From the NCBI GenBank assembly GCA_037127315.1, contig JBBBDQ010001027.1, positions 365,001 through 429,000 on the forward strand: a stretch of 64,000 bases of DNA. Direction: 5' to 3'. Shown here in pieces: positions 11,163-22,199 of the stretch; position 1 is the stretch's first letter, and each line of letters starts with the position of its first letter. Below the pieces are notes generated by a model. It searched no databases. It saw only the letters and a program-made list of their open reading frames with translations, and was not told the origin of the DNA. This DNA is from Ascarosepion bandense. Its lineage: Eukaryota > Mollusca > Cephalopoda > Sepiida > Sepiidae. A program made the position numbers and the translations under genes.

Positions 11163-11525
11163 GTTACCAGCATGAGACACATACTTAACTGGAACGTTTT
11201 TGTGTCGGGTAGGGACCCAAATCATCTCTCAGTTGAGTCTCTGTTCTCGAAGACAGAGTGTGGCTCAGTTGTGTCTCCGTCCGCGAGGGCAGGGTCACAA
11301 CTGAGAAAAATTACACTGAAAGATGCCCGGTCCCGGGGAACAGTGTCCCGCTGCCGCGCCACCCCATCGCACCAGAGAGGTGGACCAGGTGCTCGTCACT
11401 AGGGCCAGCTCAACCGGCGGTTGAGGATACTGGGGAAATTTTGTCCTCACCTTAAAAAAGACCTTGTGTCACATCTAGCTCCAGTGGGGAAGGAGGGTAA
11501 ATACTTACCAGCATGAGACACCCAG
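11163..11525. repeat. G+C-rich structured segment between direct repeats
   Basis: A 17-base direct repeat (TTACCAGCATGAGACAC) is found at 11163-11179 and 11507-11523. The G+C-rich insert contains at least two hairpins. One at about 11265-11306 has a 10-bp stem CTCAGTTGTG/CACAACTGAG. Another is centred near 11252 (CTCTGTTCTCGAAGACAGAG). No reading frame is convincing. The direct repeats look like a target-site duplication around a retroposed structured RNA or SINE, but the source was not recognised. Confidence 0.45.
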
Positions 11526-12234
11526 TGAGAGTAAAACTCTTAATTACAGTAATGTGAGATGAGCTAATGGACATAACAACAGCGCGGTGTCCTCGACACA
11601 GTTTCTAGATATATTAATCAACTGAATGTTGTCGTAACGACAGTTTATTCGGTTTGACATTGGGTGATGTAATGTAAGCGTCGTTTACATACGAAGGAGA
11701 AAAAGAAACAGATAGAAAGATGAGAAGGAAAGAGAAAATGAGAGTCAAAAATGTAATAGCAGTGGAAGGGGATGATGCTGATGATATTAATCCTAGCGCT
11801 GATGATGATCATCAGAAAGAAGAGAGAAGGTGAGAAAAATTCTGTGCGTCGAAGTTGGAGATGTTCATGAGGGTAAAAACAAACTGCAAGGGGGAAAAAG
11901 AAAATAAAGAAATACGCATGAAACACCAAAGAAAATCTTGATGCATCAATCGACTTGAAAGGATGATGGCAAGTATGTGTACATATTCTTATTGGCATTC
12001 TCTTGCCGGTTTTGTAATACATATATATATATCGACACAAATACGCACAAAATTTCTACTTCAGTCCGAAATCGTTTGTTTACTGTTCTTGACAACCTTT
12101 TATTTGTCAACTCATTACTTGGCAGGTGTGAGATAAAATTGCTTTTTCCTCTCTGTCAAGTTTTGAGCCACAAGAGGTTGAACTTATATCTGCCCAAACT
12201 GATTGCGTCAGTATATTGCTTTTGTACACTTTCT
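11526..12234. other. no gene supported
   Basis: A 131-codon minus-strand frame at 11645-12040 is Phe/Ile/Ser/His-rich low-complexity translation of purine-rich DNA and is not supported as a gene. Confidence 0.5.
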
Positions 12235-12840
12235 GGTGCAGTGGAGATCGACTCGGAACGAGAAATCAGAGAGCCGTGTTCGAATTCCAGCTGAATTCGT
12301 TGCATTCACTTACGCACAAATACACTTGGGAAAGGTATTAATCCATCGCTTCTTCCTCCAGCTATGGGCTAAATAGCAAGATTTATTGGGTTCTGTAGCC
12401 TTGGTTGGTAACCAGTCTACCGTAGAAAATAATGGCAACCTACTGTAGGAAAATCTTTTGCCCAGTCAGCCATGTCTCCTTCCAAGCGTGTATCACGTAT
12501 GGCACTTAACTGACTGACTAAATATAGTAGTTGGAAACAGAAGTAAAGATTCTACTAGGCGTAAGTAGGGGATCGTTTTTCTATTGTTATGAAGTAATAA
12601 ACTGATCCCCCACTAATTACTTTTTATTAATATAAAAATATAATATAATCCGTTTCATCTTCCTCCAGCTATGGGTTAAATAGCAGGACAGAGTGGGTTC
12701 TATAGCCTTGGTTGGCAACCAGTCTACTGCAGAAAGTAATGGCAACCTACTGTGGTAAAATCTTCTGCCCAGTCAGTTTTGTCATTTCGAGACATGATCG
12801 CCAAAGCTTGTATTACGTATGATATTTAGCCCAATGGCTG
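12235..12840 (+). repeat. compound SINE B, copy 2
   Basis: Head (GTGCAGTGGAGATCGACTCG; B box GTGTTCGAATTCCAGCTGAA), body to about 12523, spacer about 12524-12655 with GGGGATCG ... CTGATCCCCC around ATTGTTATGAAGTAATAAA, then a headless second body to about 12840. The architecture is the same as at 2112-2685. Confidence 0.75.
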
Positions 12841-12986
12841 ACACTTGTAAATCTTGATATTCAGGATAAGAATCTGACAGTAATATGGACAACTAATGAA
12901 CATACTTGCCTTTGAAACCATACGCTCACTCCATTAAATACATTCATTTATTTGTAACACGTGTTACGAGGATGCATTTATATATA

Positions 12987-13346
12987 ATAATAATAATAAT
13001 AATAATAAGACCTGGAAATTGAAATAGAAAAAATGTGGAAATTGAAAACAAGAGTTGTGCCAGTGATAGTAGGTGCACTTGGAATGATAAAAAATGGAAC
13101 AAAACAACACATTGAAAGAATCCCTGGAAACCCCAGCTTAAGAGATATACAAAAAATTGTCTTATTAAGTACAGCCCACACACTAAGGAAAACTTTATCT
13201 ATGTAATGCTGGGGATGATAGGGAAGATAGAAAAACATGAAATGGAGCCATAACAACACGCCACGACCTGCCTTAGGTCTCCCCGCAGACTTGGTTGGTA
13301 GTGAGATCAAAGCAGAAATCGAAATATGATAATAATAATAATAATG
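12987..13346 (+). pseudogene. LINE-like element X, C-terminal end and 3' tail
   Basis: Translation from about 13010 gives MWKLKTRVVPVIVGALGMIK and IQKIVLLSTAHTLRKTL, the conserved extreme C terminus of a reverse-transcriptase element common in invertebrates. A 3' tail ends in GATCAAAGCAGAAATCG and an (ATA)n run. A second (ATA)n run lies at the 5' break. The same family occurs inverted at 29998-31258. Confidence 0.65.
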
Positions 13347-14383
13347 TCTAAAAACTTGTAGTAAGGGACTCTATTGAGTCCTACTTGTTGTTACAAAAAG
13401 TTTTAATTCATGAAGTAGTCGTAAAAATAAGGAAATTATAAATAGAACATTTGGAAGGTACTAGAATGACCCAGTAGATTCGAGAGAATTTGAAAGGTTC
13501 TAGAAATATGCAAATTAGATGTTAGCCCCTATAAAAATAGGTTTTGAGCAGAGAGTAATCAGTTGTTACCGGGGTTTGTTGATGTTATCAACTCCGGTTA
13601 TGATTCAAGGATTTATATCCAGCCGAAAGAATCTCATAGAAAAGTCCGACCAACTAAAGCCTGAAAGAGAACCTCATGGAACTTTATGGGTAAATACATA
13701 TTTTTTACTCTTTCATTGACCAAACTAATAATTATTCTTTATATACTCATTTAAGAATTTCCAAAAAGTATAGCGCTTAACTTCTATGCCAACTTAACTG
13801 GGTAAAGATATTTCTCTTCTTGTACCACTTGCCAGTAGCAAACTCTATGTTTCTTGTTTTGAATGCAACAAAAATTGTATATTTGTAAATATTCAATTGG
13901 TGTATTTTTGTAAATTAAATATTTGTCTCTGAGTTTTGGTCAATCGATTTTTTTTCTTTTTGTTACACTTAACACATAACACACTTGCAGTTTGTTACAA
14001 AGCTAAACACTGAATATTATATTCTATAAATATAGTATATTAAGACTTTAGCTAATGCTCGGAGGGTTACATTTAATCTAAATTATATTCAAACAGTAGA
14101 TAGGCTCGACTATTTCCCTGTTCACACACCTTCTCCGTCTTTTGAACAATAGTAGAGGTTTATCTCTTGTTTCCTGTTTAGGGTCGGGTTTCCGGTTCTT
14201 TCTCCTGAAGTCTTTTCATTCTCTTTCATTTCCCCGTAACCCCCTTGCGCCTCAGTTGCATTATCACTTGGCTTGGGTGAAATGATAATGAAAGATACTT
14301 TAATGCAATTTTCAGGGCATTAGTTTAGATTCAAATATGCTGTGTCATGCTAGACAATTTTTCTCATCCACTGTGCCTGCCAT
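13347..14383. other. no gene seen
   Basis: Unique-looking A+T-rich DNA without recognisable motifs or repeats. Confidence 0.5.
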
Positions 14384-15046
14384 TCATACGTGCGTCAAAT
14401 ATTGTCGGCACATTTGGTCTTGTGCTTCTGATATGCATCTAAAGATTATTGACAAAATCTAAAGAAGAATCTGCAATGTTATCAGTCCTGACCTGGCATT
14501 TCGATTTCAATCACTTTCCCACTTCGTAAGATGGCTTCTTTATGCATTCTTATGCCGGTTGTTTTTTTTGCAGGAATCCCCACCCTTTTGTTGAGAGTTG
14601 TGGACGCTTTTCACTAAATATTCAAAGGTTTCTGTCCCACAAACAACATTTAGCGGACATTTGAGTTCGGGCAAAAATAATTCACAAAAATAAGAAATCT
14701 GATCGATCCCGACTTGGCAGCTCGGATACAGTCACTTTCTCACCGGCGCAATGTTGCTTACCATGTGTCTCTTCTACAAATATTTTCATGGCTTCTGCTC
14801 CGATGAACTTAGCTTACTGGTGCCCCCCCCCCACCATATATGCATTTCCTCTGGCCACAAGATTAGCAACTAGGTCCCACCCTTTTACTTTGAAACCAAT
14901 AAATTGTTAACGCAAATTCTACTCCAGCAGCTTCTTCTCTCGCACTTCGTGCCTGTGGAATTCCCTCACGTTTACTTGCTTTCCCGACAGCTACAATCTT
15001 CAAGAATTCAAATGTAAAGTCAATAGTCATTATCTCACTAACTTGC

Positions 15047-15080
<34 letters not shown>

Positions 15081-15233
15081 GCTTCTTTCTTCGTCCACTC
15101 CACTTTCAGCAGTATTGTCATCCTCCTTCCCTCTTCCTGACACCCCCTGTAACCTGTCACTCTTTCTCATAACTTACTTCCTATGTAAGCCCTTCTCAAC
15201 AGTGGCAGTAAAATGCCTTGCTTGGGGTGACAT
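14384..15233 (+). pseudogene. LINE-A fragments, two adjacent partial copies
   Basis: Segment 14384-14560 and segment 14693-15233 cover the same part of the polyprotein. The first has RRICNVISPDLA-like text; the second starts at the same IDPDLAA-like point and continues through CLFYKYFHGFCSDELSLLVP to the family tail GGGGTGACATGATTATA. They are therefore two separate or duplicated fragments, not one copy. A (CT)n run at 15050-15078 lies in the 3' part. Confidence 0.8.
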
Positions 15234-15239
15234 GATTAT

Positions 15240-16850
15240 AAAAAATAAAAAATAAAAAAGTTTAAACAAAAAGAAATAATGCATGTATTAACAAAGTAAA
15301 ATTACAGTAATGTGTACCAAGTTGAACAAGAAAACAAATAGACATAAAAAAAAATTAGGTATTTAAGATTTGTGTGTGTGATACAAATGTGCGTGTGTGT
15401 TCAGTTGTCAGTCGACCGGAAAAAGAAGACGTTCCCCAGCGGGGGGGGGGGGGGGCTTCATCTACTTCCTTCTATATCTTGGAGCAAGAGGAAGAGGAAG
15501 GAAGCATTTGTCTTTTTATTGACTCAAATAGTGTCACCTAACGGGTGTTTGGCGAAGTATGCTAACTCACAAGCTCTCTTCTTCAGTACCTCGACTTTTC
15601 TTATCAGACTTACCATTAAGACAGAAGTTGTGCCACCAGCATAGATACGGAGTCAAGAACTGATGATATCTGGAAGTTCACTGATGAAAAAAAATGGTGT
15701 CAGATTTAATGTCAGATTTGCAGTACGCCTGTCTTTTAAAATATAGCGTTTTCTAAATGAAAAATTTGGTTAAAAGCGGAAGTTATTTTTCTTATTCATG
15801 TTTTTAGAAAATGGTAAATCGATGTTAAATGGTGACGTCACTTTCTACGTCGGTCAAAATGCAATTATCCTCAGCACCAGCAGACAAAAGTTCAGTTTTA
15901 TATACAGTTTTGTTTTTAGATAATTTTTGAATTTATTAAATGTGACAAGTATTAATTTTTTCGCGCGAAAACATTTATAATTTTTTTTCAACTTTTTATC
16001 TTCATCGTCCTATCTTGTTATGTTTTACAATCTTTATGAAATCAAAACATATTTTCAAAAAGCAAAAAAAGACTTTCCAATCAACTGTTTCAAGAATTAA
16101 GTTTCGTTACTATTGGGTTAATATTAAAAAAGTCCTATCATAATTGTGCGTGTCCCTCCCTTCGTTAGTTTGCACAACCGTTACGCTCTGCTAATAGCTC
16201 ATAAATAATGGACTTTTTCATTTCGATCGCGTGTAAAGAAGGAAAAAGTCATTACTTAGTGTAGGGTTTGATACATTTACACCCACACACACATGGTCAT
16301 TCAGCGTTCACGTGATAACCCTATTTTTCCGCGCTAACGATGCCAATAAAGCCGGGGAGTGTCACGTGCTCGACCAGTTAGGATTCTGTCCCGGGAAGAA
16401 CAGACTTGTTTATCACCTAGCTCACACAAACACACGCGCACTAATTGCGGGTAGCAATTAGTGGCGCAAATTTTCATTTCCCACCAGCATGCACACACAA
16501 CGCCAAAAAAACTCCAATTGGAAACAGACATTAACACTATGCACATTAACTTTATTCAAACGGAACTTTATTCAATCTAATCTCTTCTCGAACATTTACG
16601 TTTCTCTCTAGACAAAGGGAAAGAAAGTTTCTTTCCTTATTTGATTTGCATGCTTTCAACTCTATGTAACTTTTGTTAATATATTGTTTTTCTGGTTACT
16701 TTCGCCTTTTCGTCTTTCTTATTTCCTGTGTTATTTCATTGACCCAAATTACGCCGAGTCGACTCGTAAATATAAATAAGAGAGGACCCTTCGTCTTCTA
16801 CACTTAGTTTCAGTGGGAAAATGATAGAAAGAAGAAAGAAGAAAGATAAA
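15240..16850. other. no gene seen
   Basis: It contains a G-run at about 15441-15455 and A+T-rich DNA. Short frames here lack conserved features. Confidence 0.5.
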
Positions 16851-16854
16851 AGTT

Positions 16855-17470
16855 GAGAAAGAGAATCAGATTAGGCTGATAAAACAGGTACTCATCTAAA
16901 ATTCTGAGAAGCCTTTATTTTTCATTCTTGGCATCTTTCTGTAGAACCCTATTTTTGTTGTCTAAATCTAAGAGGAGATTGTTTAGGATTCACTACCATG
17001 AAAGAAAAAAAGAAAGAATCAGATTAAGATGATAAGAACAGACACTACATTTTGATCTTAGCCAAAGGGCCGAAAAGCCTTTATTTTTCATTCTTGGCAA
17101 CATTCTGTAGAACCCCATTTTTGTTGCCTACATCTGAGAAGAGATTGTTCAGGATTTACTGTCATGAAAGAAAGAAAGAAAGAAAGAAAGAAAGAAGATA
17201 AAAGTGGAGAGAGAGAGAGAGAGAATCAGATTAAGATGATAAGAACAGATACTACATTTTGATCTTAACCAAAGGGCCGAGAAGCCAATATTTTTTGCCT
17301 ACATCTGAGAGGAGATTGTTCAGGATTTACTATCATAAAAGAAAGAAAGAAAGAAAGAAAGAAAGAAGAGAAGATAGAAGTGGAGAGAGAGAGAGAGAGA
17401 GAGAATCAGATTAAGATGATAAAAACAGATACTTCACTTTCATCGCAGCCAAAAAACTGAAAAACGATTG
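16855..17470 (-). repeat. tandem array of U2-snRNA-derived units (4 copies)
   Basis: Four minus-strand segments resemble the 5' part of spliceosomal U2 snRNA: about 16863-16914 (poor), 17015-17080, 17222-17287 and 17401-17470. The best reads GGCTTCTCGGCCCTTTGG, then TAAGATCAAAATGTAGTATC, then TGTTCTTATCA on the minus strand. Between them lies a shared stretch of about 100 bases with ATTCTTGGCAACATTCTGTA and TTGTTCAGGATTTACTGTCA, plus (GAAA)n and (GA)n tracts. Spacing is roughly 150-210 bases. They lack the Sm site and the 3' half of U2, so they are not functional snRNA genes. Confidence 0.75.
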
Positions 17471-17761
17471 CATTTTCTTGCCGTCCGACGTTTACAGGAT
17501 GTGACACAAAGTCAGTTTAATGTGGGAGCCCAACGCCTGCACCCGGGCCAGATCCTAAAATAGGCCATCATTTTCTACTGTCAGTTGCGCTGGTATCGTT
17601 ATTACAACCGATCCGCCTAGCACTTTACTACAATGAAGGTGGGGTACATCTGTGAGCACCTGTTCCCTGAGACTGGAAACATTTCTCGGGAATATTTTCC
17701 GTTGCGCTCTGTCCGAAGAAATAGATACAACTGAGAAACGAAATGTAGTTTATCTACTCTT
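17471..17761. repeat. unclassified repeat segment, shared with 43393-43432
   Basis: GTTTACAGGATGTGACACAA followed by AGTCAGTTTAATGTGGG at about 17490-17530 recurs with a few changes at 43393-43432 (ATTTACAAGATGTGACACAA). The rest, up to 17761, is moderately G+C-rich and unrecognised. Confidence 0.4.
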
Positions 17762-18018
17762 AGGCAATTCAGTTAAGTACCATACGTGAAACACGCTTGG
17801 ACGATCATGTCTCTTTCGAGACATGACTGACAGGGCAGAGGATTATCCCGCAGTAGGTTGCCATTGCTTTCTGCGGTAGACTGGTTGCCAGCCAAGGCTA
17901 TAGAGCCCAATCTGTCCTGTTATTTAACCCATAACTGGAAGGAAGAGACGGAATAATACCTTTCCCAAGGGTATTTGCGCGTAAGTGAATGCAATGAATT
18001 CAACTGGAATTCGAACTT
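17762..18018 (-). repeat. SINE B body lacking its own tRNA head
   Basis: Minus strand: from TAAGTTCGAATTCCAGTTGA the family body is complete to the CATGTCTCTTTCGAGACATG-type palindrome region and GTATGGTACTTAACTGAATT. The A-box half of the tRNA head is missing. A U2-like segment (18019-18067) sits exactly where it should be. Confidence 0.75.
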
Positions 18019-18067
18019 AGGCAGTTACTACACTTTAATCTCAGATAAAAGGCCGAGAAGCGATGGC
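18019..18067 (-). repeat. U2-snRNA 5'-end-like segment joined to SINE B
   Basis: Minus strand reads ATCGCTTCTCGGCCTTTTAT, then CTGAGATTAAAGTGTAGTAA, close to the 5' end of U2 snRNA. It joins the SINE B body on its 3' side and a LINE C-terminal fragment on its 5' side. It is unrelated in length to the array copies at 16.9-17.5 kb but has the same source. Confidence 0.65.
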
Positions 18068-18300
18068 GACCGCGATAAAATATCATGGCCTTCCACGTCT
18101 CCCTATCACTGGTGACTCTTAGCACACTTTCTCCTGTTACACCATGCAACCCTCGTTCAGTCATCCACCTGATCAGACCATTCAAATATGTTATCCACTG
18201 CTTTCCTCTGTCTCCTTGTCCCTCTATCTGGCCTGGCAGTATCAGCTTCTCCAAACCCTCCTTCCTCATTGCATGTCCCAGGAACTTCAAATTCAGTTAC
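18068..18300 (-). pseudogene. LINE-B C-terminal fragment
   Basis: Translation shows MKFLGHAMRKEGLEKLILPG, IEGQGDRGKQWITYL and SDRETWKAMI, the conserved C-terminal tail of a non-LTR retrotransposon family (endonuclease/RT type). The upstream RT is absent. Copies of the same tail lie at 22200-22350, 42478-43090, 47173-47560 and 55500-57570. Confidence 0.8.
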
Positions 18301-18654
18301 CATAAATATCATCATCTGCTGAATTACTTTAAAATTATTCTTAAGAGAAATGTTTGTATGATGAAGATTTGGCTAGTAATAATAATTGAAAAAGAGAACT
18401 AGTAAAAATTCAAGAACATCATGTCAAAAAGATGACCAGCTAAAATGATACGTTGTAGAAAAAAGTTGTCAAAAATAAAATTTTAAATAATTTTTAAAAT
18501 TTGAGTTTGTATAAAAGTGATCATGAGAAAAAGAATATTCAACCAATCGCTGTTGGCTTGAGTAAAGTAATTACGTTTCCCTAAAGACATAAGGGAAGCC
18601 ATTAGAAATCAAACGACACCAGAAACTAATACATATTTATTTTCTAATCATTTC

Positions 18655-18955
18655 ACCCCTAGCAAAGTGGAATCGCCATAGTGTGCAGGGGGTTACAGTG
18701 AGAGAAAAGACTGGTTACAGGGAATATTGAAGAAAGGATAAAAGATGGAGGGAATTCAAGAAGATAGAAGATTGACGTATTTAAATGTTTGTAGATTGTA
18801 GCTATCAGGAAAACAAGTAAACGAAGGGAGTTCCACAGACGGGAAGTGTGAGGAAAAAACTGTTGGAGTAAAAGTGACATGTACAGTTAACTATTTGAAC
18901 GGTAAAATGGTGGGACCTAGATGCCAATCTAGTAGCTCTCTTATCTCCTGTTAAG
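18655..18955 (-). pseudogene. LINE-A 3' fragment, diverged
   Basis: The minus strand has PHTSRLWNSLRLLVF and ATIYKHLNTSI, the last part of the LINE-A polyprotein, plus family 3' sequence. It is more diverged than the other copies. Confidence 0.7.
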
Positions 18956-19128
18956 AGCGATTAATAATATTTACTGATTATATTAACTGTTTTCGTTCTC
19001 AGACACGTCCGCATTTTCAAGAAGATTTCTAATAAGACTATGAAAAGACACATCTGCAAAAAATCAGCTTTGAACAAAGAAAGAATCGTGCTACTGGGAT
19101 CACATAACATTGTAAAAATAATATATAT

Positions 19129-19400
19129 ATATAGTCCTGTGCAACAGTATTAGGACAAGAACTATTTTTATCTTTTATGAGGCATATTGATAGAAAATAA
19201 AAAAAATTAATTAAAGTAATTTTATTTGATTTGCTCAACAAATGCTGTAAAAAAATACTTGTTACAAAATAAATTTAATATTTAGTAAAATAGCCTTTTG
19301 CTTTGATCACAGCCTTCATTCTGTCAGGCATTGACATCACAAGCTTCTTCAATGTATCTAATGGTATCTCCTGCCAAGCAGCTTGTATTTGTTCTTAAAG
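19129..19400 (-). pseudogene. Tc1-like transposase C terminus with terminal repeat
   Basis: On the minus strand the frame from about 19396 gives [19 protein letters not shown] and [20 protein letters not shown] followed by a stop. This is the typical C-terminal end of a Tc1-family transposase. The terminal sequence CCTGTGCAACAGTATTAGGA (19135-19154 on plus) lies where the terminal inverted repeat should be, next to (AT)n. The catalytic core is missing. Confidence 0.8.
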
Positions 19401-20238
19401 TATGTCTTGCAAATATACGTTGGCAGTGTCTTAACTTAGTAAAGTGTCACGATGAAGATTTTGTCTCTTTATGCAGGAGTCGTGAACCGAGAATGTGATA
19501 ATTTCAAGTTAAATGAACTAATTCCGGATTTATTTCATTGCCTAATATTCGGATAGGGCTTCATTTCTAATAAGGACACGGAAATAAGATCCATGATGCT
19601 TGCTAAATTAGAAATGGATCTCAAATTAATTCTCCAGAAAATAGCGGAAGAGTGTCAAAGTATTGTCAATCTAAAACTTAAGGATTGGGGAAAAGACATT
19701 TCACAAAAGTCCATAGCGTCTGACCATCTAAGAAAAAAAGTCTATAGATGTTTTTCAACTCTTAACAAAACATTAAAAAAGGCGATAACTTCCCCTCACT
19801 CAATAACTAACCCTAACCACGGTTGTGGAGGTAAGCATGTCAAAAGTAATTGCTTTTGAAGAAGAAAAAATGTCACGAATGTGGGAGAGTAAGACACAAA
19901 AGTACTTATTGAAAATACAAAAAAAAAATGTAAGAAAAATAAAACGTACGGGAACATGGTAAATACATGGTGTAAAGTCAAAAAGCATAAAGAAAATAAT
20001 TAACAAGATTTCGAACGTGTTTTTAACTGAGTTAAAAGGAAATTTGTTTTTGTGAAATTTAATAAGGCAAATATAAAACTATATCCAGATACAAGAACTG
20101 ATATCACCATCATAAATGTAAATGAATAAACATGGAGAAAATGGGTAAACGCAGTTTATTAACTTCTAAAAAAGTAGCTCATGGAGTTTCATGTAAGAAA
20201 TTGAACTTCATGGATGAATTCACCTGGAATATATATAT

Positions 20239-20330
20239 TGTTTTTTTTTTGTTTTGTTTTTTTTTTGTTTTTTTTTGTTTTTTTGTTTTTTTTGTTTTGT
20301 TTTTTTTTGTTTGTTTTTTTTTTTTTGTGG
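20239..20330. repeat. T-rich low-complexity tract
   Basis: About 90 bases of T interrupted by single G bases, inserted in the protease part of gypsy element 1. Confidence 0.85.
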
Positions 20331-20365
20331 TAAAACTAAAAAAGCGGTGGTGTTTGTATTAAATA

Positions 20366-20426
20366 ATACAACTAATTTATACAATAAATACAACTAATTT
20401 ATACAATAAATACAACTAATTTATTT
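20366..20426 (+). repeat. minisatellite, 23-bp unit
   Basis: ATACAACTAATTTATACAAT plus AAA is repeated about two and a half times in tandem. Confidence 0.8.
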
Positions 20427-21022
20427 GGAACAGATTAGCTTGCATTATTTGATCTTTGGAACCTTCTAAACTATTGTTACCGCCAGTGCTAATACGGCAA
20501 CTGAAAAATGTAAGAATGAATTAAAAAAGAGTTTTCTAGAAGTCTTCTCAGAAAGTCTAGGAACATGCACAAAAACAAAAGCTAAATTTGAAGTAAAAGA
20601 GAATGTAACACTGGAATATTTAAGCCCAAAAGAAGTGTATCTTTTGCTGCTTTAGAACCTATTAATAAGAAACTAGAGAGACTATAAAAATTAGATATCA
20701 AAAACAAACTATTACGAATGGGTACCACGAATAGTTTACGTTAAAAAAGAAATAATAAAATCCGCGTATGTACTGATTTTTCAACAGTTTTGAAAGTTTG
20801 AAACAACATAACTAACTGTTAGCAAATGCAGAGAAATTTTTTGCTAAATTAAATGATGGCAAATCAGATGCTCACCTACAAAGACAAAGAGCGCTCAAAG
20901 CTATTAAGAGTTAAATTTAACCGGCTTCTTTTCAGTATAAAGGTAGGACCAAGCATATTTCAACAAATTATAGATACGATTGCCGGTTTGCATTGTGCAC
21001 AAGCATATTTAAATGATGTACT

Positions 21023-21569
21023 GGCGAACCTGAGGCAGACTACTTTTTACTTTTTTCCGCTCAGTCCTATCGATAACCCCCTTAGCTTTACGATTGACAA
21101 AAAAATTTTGAAAAAGTTCAATAATTAAACATTTTCGGGGGTAATCAGTTTTTCATACAACGTTATAGTAAATCGAGCCTCCATTTTGAAACCAGTCACC
21201 GGTACGACATTACCGCCACCTGTAAATTTGTTCATTATCAAATTCTTTGGACCTTTTCAGTGCAATATTATCTTTTACACCTTGAACTTTGCGAATGACA
21301 AAAAAAATAGCAAAAATTTCAATATTTAAACAATTTTAGGTGGGAGGGGCCAGTTTCTCATACAACCTTATAGTGAACTGAAAATGGAGGAATGATTTAC
21401 TTTAACGTTGTATGAAAAACTGACCCACTCCAAAATTGTTTAAATATTGTAATTTTTCAAAAAAATTTTGATAATCGGCAAGTTTAAGTAATAATCGATA
21501 GGATTGCGCTGAAAAAAAAAATGAAAAACAACAAAATTAAACGTGATGGTAGTCTGATTCAGGTGCGCC
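21023..21569. mobile_element. 547-bp inverted-repeat transposon (MITE) with 8-bp target duplication
   Basis: The ends read GGCGAACCTGAGGCAGACTA (left) and TAGTCTGATTCAGGTGCGCC (right), imperfect inverted repeats whose similarity extends about 170 bases inward. GATGTACT lies directly outside both ends (21015-21022 and 21570-21577). Deleting the element and one duplication rejoins the gypsy RT reading frame at its YLNDVL box. No transposase ORF is inside. An 8-bp duplication fits hAT-type and some other DNA transposon groups; the superfamily is not assigned. Confidence 0.85.
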
Positions 21570-22199
21570 GATGTACTTATTAAAAGTGTGACCTGAAATT
21601 ACCATACGGAAGATGTAAAAGAAAGTATTTGAGAGAACTAAAGACTACAGTTTTAAGATCAGTGAAAGAAAATACGAATTGTTTCTGTCCAGAATTAAAT
21701 GTCTAAGACAAATTATAGCTGCAAACGTTAGACGACCAGATCCTTCAAGGTCGAACGCAATAAAAAAAACATTCCCACCCATATTAAATGGGATTAGTCA
21801 GATAAATGTCAAAGTGCTTTTAATGAGATTAAGAAAGTTTTAACGCCGAATTTGTCACTAGCTCATTTTAACCTTAAATTAAAGTTTGTGGTTGCATCAA
21901 ATGCAAGTGATTCGGGTATTGGAGTGGTGATGTTACACAAATATGAGAACGGAGAAACTAAACCAATAACTCATGGTTCAATATCATTAATAGCAGCTAA
22001 AAAAAAGAAACATCCAGATATAAAAGGAAGCATTAGTCATCATATTTGCTATGAAAGAGTTTCATAAATTCATACATAGTAGAAAATTCATAGTACCAAG
22101 AGTATAACACAAACATTTAAACATAATGAAAAATATTTTAAGCGGACATATAAACTGGCACGGTAAAAAGAGTTCCGCTCGTTATAAAGCAATTAAGAG

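Larger units (their letters stand above)
19590..22110 (+). pseudogene. decayed Ty3/gypsy element 1 (gag end, protease, RT, RNase H)
   Basis: In order on the plus strand: a gag end with zinc-knuckle residues (CHECGRVRHKSTY near 19870); a protease with a DTRTDITIIN active-site region near 20090 (the DTG glycine is Arg); RT pieces around 20520-21022 with FAALEPINKKLERL and a YLNDVL box where YLDDIL is usual; then, beyond the insertion at 21023-21569, RT thumb and RNase H text (HFNLKLKFVVASNASDSGIG near 21865). Many stops and frameshifts are present. No LTRs or integrase were found. The layout and wording suggest the K02A2.6/Mag-like branch, which is inference. A T-rich tract (20239-20330) also interrupts it. 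Confidence 0.8.

Noticed and set aside
11645..12040. 131-codon minus-strand open frame
   Set aside because: Low-complexity (Phe, Ile, Ser, His) translation of GAAAGA/GATGAT-rich DNA; no domain, no splice context.
16855..17470. Functional U2 snRNA genes
   Set aside because: Copies cover only about the first 50-65 bases, with substitutions, and lack the Sm site and 3' half.
18000..18290. 96-codon frame as a host gene
   Set aside because: It is the LINE-B C terminus running into a U2-like segment.
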